Shown here one piece after another: positions 5,223 through 10,850 of a stretch of DNA of 10,850 nt. Within the stretch, counting starts at the first letter, position 1, and each line of letters starts with the position of its first letter. The position numbers were made by a program, and so were the translations under genes. The notes beneath the pieces were generated by a model. The model did no database searches and was not told where the DNA came from. It worked only from the letters and a program-made list of their open reading frames with translations. The stretch spans positions 1 to 10,850 of the forward strand of contig JACDCN010000050.1 of NCBI GenBank assembly GCA_013817555.1, written 5' to 3'. This DNA comes from Actinomycetota bacterium. Its GTDB lineage: Bacteria; Actinomycetota; Thermoleophilia; Gaiellales; Gaiellaceae.

Positions 5223-5234
5223 GCGCGCTCCTGC

Positions 5235-6122
5235 CTAGATCGTCAAGGTGAGCTGACGCGGAGCGCTTCGGACGGGCTGTCGCGGAATGGGTGGAGGGCT
5301 TACGGCGGTCGCTCGTCGAACCGGCTCGGTGATCGACTTCGCCATCGTCGACGGCAGGTATGCGCGCGTTGAATAGAGCGCCTCATAGCGCGCAACCTCC
5401 TCCGGCCAGTCCTGCGCAAGCGCCTCGAGAAAGTGCTCGCGCGTTCCCGGACGGAGGTAGAGGACGTTCGCCCAGATGCTCCGCGCGCCGGCCGCGCGCG
5501 CCTCGCGAACGACCTCCTGGAGCTGCTCCGGACGGTCGGAGAGCCCCGGGAGAATCGGCGCCATACCGACGCCCACATCGATTCCGGCTTCGGAAAGTCG
5601 CCGGACCGCTTCGAGTCGGCTGCGGGGTGGCGCGGTGCCGGGCTCGGTCGTCCGCCAGATCCGGTCGTCGAGGGTGGGAATCGAGAAGTACACGCCAACC
5701 TCGGCGCGGGTGGATGCCTCCTGGAGGACGTCGATGTCCCGAACGACCAGCGGGCCGCGGGTGATGATCGAGAACGGCGTCCAGGCACTCGCCAGCTCGA
5801 CAAGACACGCGCGTGTGAGCTTGAAGCGTCCCTCGGCAGGCTGGTAAGGATCGGTCGCTGCCCCGATGGAGACCGTCTCGCGCTGCCAGGAGCTGCGGCC
5901 GAGCTGGCGCCTGAGCACCTCGGCGACGTTCGTCTTGACGCGGATCGAGCGGCCGTACCGGTCGTCGGAAGGCCGGTCGGCCCGCTGCTCGAAGTGGCGG
6001 ACGTAACAGAATGTGCATTGGTGGACACAGCCCATATACGGGTTGAGCGACCACCTGAAAGGCATCCCGCGCACCGCGTTTAGTGCGGTCTTACAAGGCT
6101 CCAGGCGGTACTCAGCGGGCAC
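5235..6122 (-). CDS. Rv2578c/SplB-type radical SAM protein
   Basis: A 295-residue radical SAM enzyme. The [4Fe-4S]-binding motif is CVHQCTFCY (CxxxCxxC: Cys32, Cys36, Cys39) within NPYMGCVHQC, typical of the spore-photoproduct-lyase-like and Rv2578c families. Downstream features of the fold include GAATDPYQPAEGRFKLTR (about residues 84-101), ITRGPLVVRD, and GVGMAPILPGLSD. The substrate of the non-sporulating actinobacterial members is not known; a DNA-repair role like that of SplB is a hypothesis. An open frame extends upstream to 6227, but the GTG at 6122 lies 6 nt after TATATT and gives the family-like PAEYRLEPCKTALN N terminus. A SOS-box palindrome sits just upstream of that -10. As I recall, the M. 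tuberculosis homologue Rv2578c is among DNA-damage/LexA-regulated genes, which fits. Confidence 0.9.
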   Translation of the reverse strand: MPAEYRLEPCKTALNAVRGMPFRWSLNPYMGCVHQCTFCYVRHFEQRADRPSDDRYGRSIRVKTNVAEVLRRQLGRSSWQRETVSIGAATDPYQPAEGRFKLTRACLVELASAWTPFSIITRGPLVVRDIDVLQEASTRAEVGVYFSIPTLDDRIWRTTEPGTAPPRSRLEAVRRLSEAGIDVGVGMAPILPGLSDRPEQLQEVVREARAAGARSIWANVLYLRPGTREHFLEALAQDWPEEVARYEALYSTRAYLPSTMAKSITEPVRRATAVSPPPIPRQPVRSAPRQLTLTI

Positions 6123-6128
6123 GCAGAG

Positions 6129-6134
6129 AATATA
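6129..6134 (-). promoter_or_regulatory. -10 element (TATATT) for leaderless radical SAM mRNA
   Basis: TATATT on the minus strand ends 6 nt before the GTG at 6122, giving a leaderless transcript. It directly abuts the SOS-box palindrome at 6135-6146, so a repressor bound there would cover the -10/-35 spacer. The -35 is unclear (ACCACC at 17-nt spacing). Confidence 0.6.
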
Positions 6135-6146
6135 GAACATATGTTC
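6135..6146. promoter_or_regulatory. LexA/SOS-box-like palindrome, copy 1
   Basis: GAACATATGTTC is a perfect 12-bp palindrome matching the GAAC-N4-GTTC core of the Gram-positive (Bacillus DinR / mycobacterial LexA) SOS box. It overlaps the promoter of the radical SAM gene and lies 93 bp upstream of the divergent ABM-like gene. An identical copy is at 6678-6689; the identity extends to 14 bases (AGAACATATGTTCG). LexA binding is inferred from the match. Confidence 0.75.
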
Positions 6147-6226
6147 GTATTGGTGGTCATCATGTGGACGGCGCTCCCAACCGCCAGTCGTCAAGTGGTC
6201 TAGGGCCACCCTCAACTCACAACACA

Positions 6227-6233
6227 AGGGAGG
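6227..6233 (+). promoter_or_regulatory. Strong Shine-Dalgarno site (AGGGAGG) for the 94-aa gene
   Basis: AGGGAGG lies 5 nt before the ATG at 6239, a near-perfect anti-16S match. It settles the start against the longer open frame from 6083. This is the only clear classical ribosome-binding site in the window, in contrast to the leaderless starts elsewhere. A possible -10 (TAGGGC at 6201-6206) lies upstream but is weak. Confidence 0.8.
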
Positions 6234-6238
6234 TTCTC

Positions 6239-6523
6239 ATGCCAGTTGCCGTTGAGATGAACTTCGGTGGCATGACGCTCGATCAGTACGACCAGGTGCT
6301 CGAGAAGATGGGCTTGACACCGGGCGGCTCGGCACCTCCCGGAGCGATCTCACACTGGGTCGCAAAGACAGACGACGGTATTCGCGTCGTCGACGTCTGG
6401 GAGACGAGGGAGCAGTTCGACCGCTTCGCGCAAGAGCGGATCGGGCCCTACTCCAAGGAAGTCGGCGTCGAGGGCATGCCGGAGACGCGCTTCTACGACG
6501 TCCATGCCTACCTCATCGGTTAG
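6239..6523 (+). CDS. ABM-like dimeric alpha/beta-barrel protein, 94 aa
   Basis: A 94-residue soluble protein of an actinobacterial hypothetical family that looks like an antibiotic-biosynthesis-monooxygenase-type (ferredoxin-like, dimeric alpha/beta-barrel) domain. Visible features are the opening strand VAVEMNF, the helix MTLDQYDQVLEKMG, the strand-turn SHWVAKTDDGIRVVDVWETREQFDRFAQERIGPY in pieces, and a last strand FYDVHAYLI. Family members often act as small stress-related or cofactor-binding proteins, but no function can be assigned here. It starts with ATG behind a strong ribosome-binding site, unusual for this window and suggesting high expression. It is divergent from the radical SAM gene, and the shared 116-bp region holds a SOS box nearer the other gene, so co-regulation is possible but not shown. 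Confidence 0.8.
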   Translation: MPVAVEMNFGGMTLDQYDQVLEKMGLTPGGSAPPGAISHWVAKTDDGIRVVDVWETREQFDRFAQERIGPYSKEVGVEGMPETRFYDVHAYLIG

Positions 6524-6614
6524 CTGGGCGTGATTCGCCGTCCGTCGTAGACGACGAGGCTGCCGTAGCGGGCGGCGACCGAGCGCAGTCGCGGAGCGCG
6601 CCAGCCGTTTTGGA

Positions 6615-6642
6615 TCAAACGCCCAAGCTCAGCGGCGTTTGA
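6615..6642. terminator. Inverted repeat downstream of the 94-aa gene
   Basis: TCAAACGCC (6615-6623) and GGCGTTTGA (6634-6642) form a perfect 9-bp stem with a 10-nt loop, in the gap between the 94-aa gene and the metallo-hydrolase gene. A pyrimidine-rich CCTTTCTT follows shortly after on the plus strand. It could terminate the 94-aa transcript, although it lies about 90 nt after the stop and lacks a proper T-tract. Confidence 0.4.
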
Positions 6643-6677
6643 AGGCCTTTCTTCGCCGCGGCTCCATCTTCCCCGGA

Positions 6678-6689
6678 GAACATATGTTC
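6678..6689. promoter_or_regulatory. LexA/SOS-box-like palindrome, copy 2
   Basis: GAACATATGTTC, identical to the site at 6135-6146 and sharing one further base on each side. It lies 30 bp upstream of the metallo-hydrolase GTG and covers the expected -35 position of its promoter (17-18 nt before TAGAGT). Binding there would be expected to block transcription. Confidence 0.72.
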
Positions 6690-6707
6690 GCTTTACGGGA
6701 AGGGCGG

Positions 6708-6713
6708 TAGAGT
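6708..6713 (+). promoter_or_regulatory. -10 element (TAGAGT) for leaderless metallo-hydrolase mRNA
   Basis: TAGAGT ends 6 nt before the GTG at 6720, the same geometry as the other leaderless starts. The -35 position at 17-18 nt spacing falls in the right half of the SOS-box palindrome. Confidence 0.55.
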
Positions 6714-6719
6714 CGGCCT

Positions 6720-7655
6720 GTGGACGAGCTCGAAGGGGGGATCCGGCGAGTCACCCTCCCATTGCCGACGCGGCCCGGGCACGTGCATGCGTACCTGCTG
6801 CCGGGCGAGGACGGGTGGATCGTCGTCGATACGGGGGTGGGCACTCCGGACGCGAAGGAGGCTTGGCGCGCAGAGCTCGAGCGTGCGGGCGGGCCTGTCG
6901 CGGCGGTTTTCGTCACCCACTTCCACCCGGATCACGTCGGAGCCGCCGCCGACCTCCACGAGTTGACCGGCGCGCCGGTGTACCAGGGCACGCTCGACTA
7001 CGCCCAGTGCGAGCTCGTGTGGGGGAACCCGGCCTGGTCGGAGCGGCTCCGCGACTGGTTCCGGCTGCACGGCGTCCCCGACGACGTGACGGCCGAGCTC
7101 GTCGGCCAGAGCTCGCTTTACCGGCCCTTCATCCGTTACCAGCGGGATCCGGTGCTGGTCGAGGCGGGCGAGTACCTGGACGGCTGGGAGCTCGTCGCCG
7201 CGCCCGGGCACGCCGACGGGCAGCTCTGCCTCGTGAAGGACGGCGTCCTCGTCTCCGCCGACCATCTGCTGCCGAGGATCACACCTACCGTCGGGCTCTG
7301 GCCTGCCAGTCGTGCCGACCCACTGGGCGACTACCAAGGCGCGCTCCGGCGGATGGAGGAGCTCGCTCCGCGCATCGCGCTTCCCGGCCACGGCGATCCG
7401 ATCCCGGATCCAGCCGGTCGCGCGCGAGAGCTGCAAGAGCACCACCGTCTTCGTCTAGAGGAGGCGGTTACAGCCCTTGGCTCGGAACCGAAAACGGGCT
7501 ACGAGCTCTCGTTCGCCCTCTTCGGAGACGACCTGAAACCGGGCAGCCGGCGCTTCGCGGTCGCCGAGACGCTGTCCCATGCCGAGCGGCTCGTGAACGA
7601 GGGTGCCGCCCTCAGGCAAGAGGACGACAGCACCGTTTCCTATACTGCGGCCTGA
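6720..7655 (+). CDS. Metallo-beta-lactamase-fold hydrolase
   Basis: A 311-residue soluble protein with the complete two-metal site of the superfamily: His67, His69, Asp71 and His72 in THFHPDHVG; His164 in APGHADG; Asp181 in SADH; and His224 in LPGHGDP. The N-terminal strands (HVHAYLLPGEDGWIVVDTGVGTP in pieces) are typical. A C-terminal extension of about 80 residues, with a helical/winged-helix look, resembles the glyoxalase II/LACTB2-like branch, whose members act on thioesters, lactones or nucleic acid. The substrate is unknown. The GTG start is supported by the -10 hexamer 6 nt upstream. A SOS-box palindrome in the promoter suggests induction by DNA damage together with the radical SAM gene. 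It is followed 47 bp later by the CNNM/CBS gene on the same strand. Confidence 0.9.
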   Translation: MDELEGGIRRVTLPLPTRPGHVHAYLLPGEDGWIVVDTGVGTPDAKEAWRAELERAGGPVAAVFVTHFHPDHVGAAADLHELTGAPVYQGTLDYAQCELVWGNPAWSERLRDWFRLHGVPDDVTAELVGQSSLYRPFIRYQRDPVLVEAGEYLDGWELVAAPGHADGQLCLVKDGVLVSADHLLPRITPTVGLWPASRADPLGDYQGALRRMEELAPRIALPGHGDPIPDPAGRARELQEHHRLRLEEAVTALGSEPKTGYELSFALFGDDLKPGSRRFAVAETLSHAERLVNEGAALRQEDDSTVSYTAA

Positions 7656-7702
7656 TCGATGGTGGACGACCACCCGCCTAGTACCTACGCCCCTCCGGGG
7701 GC

Positions 7703-9010
7703 GTGAGCACTCCTCTCCGCATCGTGATCGTGTTTCTCCTCGTGCTGGGGAACGCGATCTTCGTGACGGCGGAGTACGCGCTCGTCACCGCGCGGCGGAG
7801 CCGGCTCGAGGAGCGCGCGCTGCGAGGCGGGCGCGGGGCGCGGACGGCGCTGCGCCTGATGGACGACCCGGTCCGCTTCATCTCGACGGTCCAGGTCGGG
7901 ATTACTGTGTCGGGGATCCTGCTCGGCGCGATCGGCGAGCCGCTGCTGTCGGATCTGATCGAGCCGCCGCTTTCGATCGCGGTCAGCTTCCTGATCGCGT
8001 TCGCGATCCTGACCTACCTCTCCGTCGTTCTCGGCGAGCTCGTCCCGAAGGCCGTCGCGTTGCAAAAGGCCGAGAGGCTCGCGATCGCGCTCGCGGTGCC
8101 GCTCGACTGGCTCGCCAGGCTCACGTATCCGCTCGTGTGGACACTCCAGAAATCGGCGAACGTAGTGCTGCGCGCGCTGCGGGTGAAACCCGCTCCGGCG
8201 GGCATGATTGCCTACACCCGCGAGGACATCCGGCACAGCGTGGCCGCGGCCGAGGACGTGGGGGAGTTTCAGGAGGCGGAGGAGGAGATGCTCTACAAGG
8301 TCTTCGACTTCGCCTCGAAGGAGGTCGACGCGGTGATGGTTCCGCGACCGGACGTCGTGGCGATCTCGGTGGACATGCCTCCGGAGGAAGCGCTCGCAAC
8401 CGTCGTCAACTCGCCGTACACCCGCTACCCGGTCTACCGCAACTCGCTTGACGAGATCATCGGCATCCTGCACGTGCGTGACCTCTTCGCGGCCATGCAC
8501 GACCTCGGAATCGCCGCTGTGAGTCTCGAGACGATCGCCCGGCCCGCCTTCGTCGTCCCCGAGACGAAGGACCTTGCCGCGCTCCTTGCCGATTTCCGGC
8601 GTGAGAAGCAGCACATGGCGATGGTCGTCGACGAGTACGGCGTTGTGGACGGGATCGTCACGCTCGAGGATCTGATCGAGGAGATCGTGGGCGAGATCGA
8701 GGACGAGTTCGACCTTCCCGATACTTCGGTCGAGCGGCTCGACGAGACGCATGTCAGGATCGACGGCTCGTACACGATCGACGACTTCAACGAGATGTTC
8801 GGCACGGATCTCGAGCAGGACGACTTCCATACGATGGCCGGTCTCGTCTTCGGCGCGCTGGGTCGTGCCGCGGAGGTCGGGGACGAGATCGCCGTGGACG
8901 GGCTGCGCCTGACTGTCAGCGAAATCGAGGGCTCGAGGATCTCGCGGCTCGACGTCGAGTTCGGGGTTGGCGACAAGCCGAAGCCCGCCGGCGAGTCGGA
9001 AGCCGCCTAG
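7703..9010 (+). CDS. HlyC/CorC family membrane protein (CNNM + CBS pair)
   Basis: A 435-residue protein. The N-terminal CNNM/DUF21 membrane domain (about residues 1-150) has roughly four hydrophobic segments (5-25, 62-82, 92-112, 128-148), with TVQVGITVSGILLGAIGEP and GELVPK as hallmarks. Two CBS domains follow (about 213-270 and 278-335), including VMVPRPDV and the conserved YGVVDGIVTLEDLIEEIVGEI. The C-terminal CorC/HlyC transporter-associated domain is at about 345-425. Family members are linked to magnesium or sodium-coupled divalent metal transport; the old haemolysin label is misleading. The GTG start at 7703 gives an N terminus that runs straight into the first helix. A GC-rich hairpin-like stretch lies directly before it and no clear -10 is seen. 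The MFS gene follows after 9 bp, suggesting co-transcription. Confidence 0.93.
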   Translation: MSTPLRIVIVFLLVLGNAIFVTAEYALVTARRSRLEERALRGGRGARTALRLMDDPVRFISTVQVGITVSGILLGAIGEPLLSDLIEPPLSIAVSFLIAFAILTYLSVVLGELVPKAVALQKAERLAIALAVPLDWLARLTYPLVWTLQKSANVVLRALRVKPAPAGMIAYTREDIRHSVAAAEDVGEFQEAEEEMLYKVFDFASKEVDAVMVPRPDVVAISVDMPPEEALATVVNSPYTRYPVYRNSLDEIIGILHVRDLFAAMHDLGIAAVSLETIARPAFVVPETKDLAALLADFRREKQHMAMVVDEYGVVDGIVTLEDLIEEIVGEIEDEFDLPDTSVERLDETHVRIDGSYTIDDFNEMFGTDLEQDDFHTMAGLVFGALGRAAEVGDEIAVDGLRLTVSEIEGSRISRLDVEFGVGDKPKPAGESEAA

Positions 9011-9013
9011 AAA
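9008..9013 (+). promoter_or_regulatory. Weak -10-like element (TAGAAA) before the MFS gene
   Basis: TAGAAA ends 6 nt before the GTG at 9020, the same spacing as the leaderless promoters elsewhere, but the last base is A rather than the conserved T. It reuses the TAG stop of the CNNM/CBS gene. It is probably a secondary promoter if it works at all. Confidence 0.25.
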
Positions 9014-9019
9014 CACCCG

Positions 9020-10264
9020 GTGCCTGGCACCTCCGCGTTTCGCCACCGCGACTTCGCGTTCTTCTGGGTCGCGCTGCTCACCTCGTCGTTCGCGTCGCAG
9101 ATGGCGACGGTGGCGATCGGCTGGCAGGTCTACGACGTGCGCGGGAACCCGCTCGACCTCGGCCTCGTCGGGCTTGCGGAGTTCCTGCCGCTCCCACTGC
9201 TCGCGCTGCCGGCGGGGCAGCTCGCAGACCGCGTTTCCCGTAGGGCGATCTATGCCTTCGCCGTATCGATGGAGATCAGCGTTCTCCTCTGCCTCCTCGT
9301 CGTGACGGCGAAAGGTGCGGACGAGGTCTGGCCGTTCTTCGCGCTGGCGTTTGCGTCCGGGGTCGCCGGTGCGATCGGCGCTCCTGCCGGCCGCGCGCTC
9401 ACGCCCTCGCTCGTACCCCAGGAGCTCCTGGTCCCTGCCCTCGCGCAGCGATCGATCGCGTTCCAGCTCGCGCTGGTCACAGGTCCCGCCACTGGCGGGA
9501 TCCTGTTCGCGATCAGACCCGAGCTGGTCTACATCGTGGCCGTCGGCATCGCACTTTCCGCACTTGCCTGCGTGCTCGCGCTACGCAGCGGGCGCGAGCC
9601 GGCTGTCGTCGGCGCCGCGGGCCTCGAGGAGGTCCTCGCGGGGGTTCGCCTGATCCGCCGGACGAGGGTCCTGCTCGGCGCTATCTCACTCGACCTCTTC
9701 GCGGTCCTGCTCGGTGGCGCGGTCGCGCTCCTTCCGATCTTCGCGAAGGACATCCTCGACGTGGGGCCGACCGGGCTCGGGCTTCTTCGCACGGCGCCGG
9801 CGGTAGGCTCGTTCGCCGCGGCGCTCTTCCTCGCGCGGCGTCCCCTCAGGCGGAGGGCGGGTCGCACGCTGTTCCTGGTCGTGGCGGCGTTCGGCGTGTG
9901 CATGGTCGTCTTCGGCCTCTCGCGCGAGATGTGGCTCTCCATGCTCGCGCTCGCGCTCGGAGGAGCGTTCGACCTGGTCAGCGTCGTCCTCCGCTCCACG
10001 ATCCTCCCTCTCGTGACGCCCAACGAGCTACGAGGACGCGTGAACGCGGTCGAGATGGTCTTCATCAGCGCGTCGAACGAGCTCGGGGCGTTCGAGTCCG
10101 GGGTCGCGGCCGCGCTCGTGGGGGCCGTTCCGGCTGTCCTCTTCGGCGGTGTCGCGACGATCGCGATCGCCGTTCTCTGGTGGCGTCTGTTCCCGGCGCT
10201 GGCGCAGGTAGACCGGCTCGATGAGCTGCGACCGGTAGAGCTGCCTAGCGCCGCGCGCGGCTGA
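9020..10264 (+). CDS. MFS transporter (EntS/MFS_3-like exporter)
   Basis: A 414-residue integral membrane protein with about 12 hydrophobic segments. The N terminus reads FRHRDFAFFWVALLTSSFASQM, the typical opening of the MFS_3/EntS-like efflux family. Motif A is present between helices 2 and 3 as PAGQLADRVSRR (about residues 64-75). Other family features are AGRALTPSLVP near residue 123 and NELRGRVNAVEMVF near residue 335. Such proteins export siderophores, drugs or other small molecules; the substrate cannot be told. The GTG start at 9020 lies 9 nt after the CNNM/CBS stop with no Shine-Dalgarno sequence. The last 20 bp overlap the convergent GlcF-like gene. No neighbouring siderophore or antibiotic genes suggest a specific cargo. 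Confidence 0.92.
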   Translation: MPGTSAFRHRDFAFFWVALLTSSFASQMATVAIGWQVYDVRGNPLDLGLVGLAEFLPLPLLALPAGQLADRVSRRAIYAFAVSMEISVLLCLLVVTAKGADEVWPFFALAFASGVAGAIGAPAGRALTPSLVPQELLVPALAQRSIAFQLALVTGPATGGILFAIRPELVYIVAVGIALSALACVLALRSGREPAVVGAAGLEEVLAGVRLIRRTRVLLGAISLDLFAVLLGGAVALLPIFAKDILDVGPTGLGLLRTAPAVGSFAAALFLARRPLRRRAGRTLFLVVAAFGVCMVVFGLSREMWLSMLALALGGAFDLVSVVLRSTILPLVTPNELRGRVNAVEMVFISASNELGAFESGVAAALVGAVPAVLFGGVATIAIAVLWWRLFPALAQVDRLDELRPVELPSAARG

Positions 10265-10850
10265 GCAAACGTCCGGTGCCGACGTTCCTGATCGAGGCGT
10301 CGACGAGCTCGATCGGATGGAGAGCTGGAAGGGGACGGCGCACCCGGCGCAGCGCCTGGGACACCTGCACCAGGCAGCCCGGATTTGCGCTCGCGTACGC
10401 CTGTGCGCCTGTGGCTAGGACATGCGCAGCCTTGCGGTCGCCGAGCTCGCGGGCGGCCTCGGGCTCGACGATGTTGTAGATCCCTGCCGAGCCGCAGCAG
10501 ATGTCCTGCTCGGCGGGCTCGACGACGTCCAGCGCCGGAATCCGACCGAGGGCGCTGAGCGAGGCTAAGGGGAGCGCCTGCGCGTGGCGAAGGTGGCAGG
10601 AGTCCTGGAGGGCGACCTTCATGGGGAGCGGGTGCCGGCGCGCTCGCGGCTGAACGCCCGCGAGAAATTCGCCGACATCTCGGACCTTCGCCGCGAAGTC
10701 GGCCGCGCGCTCGTCGCCCAGCAACCAACCGAGCTCTTTGAGGTGCGAGCCGCAGCCGGCGGAGTTGACCACGACCAACTCGACGTCCCCGAACGCGGTG
10801 ATGAGCTCCCGCGCGAACGTCTTTCCCTCCTCGAGCCGGCCGGCGTGCAC
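10245..10850 (-). CDS. glcF: GlcF-like glycolate oxidase iron-sulfur subunit, C-terminal part
   Basis: 201 residues are visible; the N-terminal part, where the two 4Fe-4S ferredoxin motifs would lie, is beyond the right edge. The visible part contains the paired cysteine-rich (CCG) domains of the GlcF/heterodisulfide-reductase-D family: NSAGCGSHLKE (Cys33 of the visible part), LQDSCHLRHAQ (Cys85), DICCGSAGIYN (Cys118, Cys119) and NPGCLVQV (Cys159). GlcF passes electrons from the flavoprotein GlcD/GlcE during oxidation of glycolate to glyoxylate at the membrane. A related lactate or other 2-hydroxyacid oxidase subunit is possible, but GCGSHLKE and CCGSAGIYN closely match GlcF. The gene ends inside the last codons of the convergent MFS gene (20-bp overlap). 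Confidence 0.88.
   Translation of the reverse strand: MHAGRLEEGKTFARELITAFGDVELVVVNSAGCGSHLKELGWLLGDERAADFAAKVRDVGEFLAGVQPRARRHPLPMKVALQDSCHLRHAQALPLASLSALGRIPALDVVEPAEQDICCGSAGIYNIVEPEAARELGDRKAAHVLATGAQAYASANPGCLVQVSQALRRVRRPLPALHPIELVDASIRNVGTGRLLSRARR

Noticed and set aside
6123..6227. N-terminal extension of the radical SAM protein
   Set aside because: It would translate across the -10 hexamer and the SOS box. The GTG at 6122 is at leaderless spacing and gives the expected N terminus.
6083..6238. N-terminal extension of the 94-aa protein
   Set aside because: It is antisense to the radical SAM start and runs through the SOS box. A strong Shine-Dalgarno site precedes the ATG at 6239.
7689..7702. 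GCCCCTCCGGGGGC hairpin just before the CNNM/CBS start
   Set aside because: Too short and too close to the GTG to call a terminator or riboswitch; such GC-rich repeats are common in this base composition.
7685..9046. Long open frame (453 codons) antisense to the CNNM/CBS gene
   Set aside because: Shadow of the plus-strand gene; Arg/Asp/His-rich translation with no recognisable domain.

Overview
The window is about 10.85 kb of GC-rich bacterial chromosome. Its layout fits an actinobacterium, and I would guess the deep-branching class Thermoleophilia (inference from codon style and gene content; no 16S or other marker is present). Nearly every gene starts with GTG. Many starts lie 6-7 nt after a TANNNT -10 hexamer with no Shine-Dalgarno sequence, which points to leaderless mRNAs. 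I see no tRNA, rRNA, IS element or CRISPR array. Every gap between genes is under 300 bp.

Layout: (1) 1-1786, + strand: the end of an unidentified gene, then a cytochrome c maturation / thiol-redox cluster (TlpA/CcmG-like thioredoxin, CcmH, CcdA). (2) 1789-2112, - strand: a DUF309 protein. A divergent + strand pair follows: a small receiver-like protein (2151-2477), then a 7Fe-type ferredoxin gene (2474-3712). (3) 3719-5198, - strand: a NarL/FixJ response regulator, a soluble HisKA_3-type kinase with a degenerate ATP site, and a 65-residue hypothetical protein. (4) 5235-6122, - strand: an Rv2578c/SplB-type radical SAM protein, divergent from a 94-residue ABM-like protein (6239-6523). (5) 6720-10264, + strand: a metallo-beta-lactamase-fold hydrolase, a CNNM/CBS (HlyC/CorC) membrane protein and an MFS exporter. 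(6) 10245-10850, - strand: the C-terminal part of a GlcF-like iron-sulfur subunit, converging on the MFS gene.

The most striking item is the ferredoxin. Its reading frame is interrupted by a 312-residue intein (2600-3535) with N- and C-terminal splicing blocks and both LAGLIDADG motifs. The intein sits exactly at a cysteine predicted to ligate the [4Fe-4S] cluster. Removing it restores a continuous CIDCGACEPECP motif and a 100-residue ferredoxin. The first intein residue forms a CxxC with extein Cys40, the C-terminal junction is the unusual Ser-Asn/Cys, and the +1 nucleophile becomes a cluster ligand. Splicing is therefore required for cluster assembly and could plausibly be redox- or metal-sensitive.

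The second notable signal is a pair of identical 14-base sites, AGAACATATGTTCG (6134-6147 and 6677-6690). They match the Gram-positive LexA/SOS box core and lie in the promoters of the radical SAM gene and the metallo-hydrolase gene. This suggests a small DNA-damage regulon.
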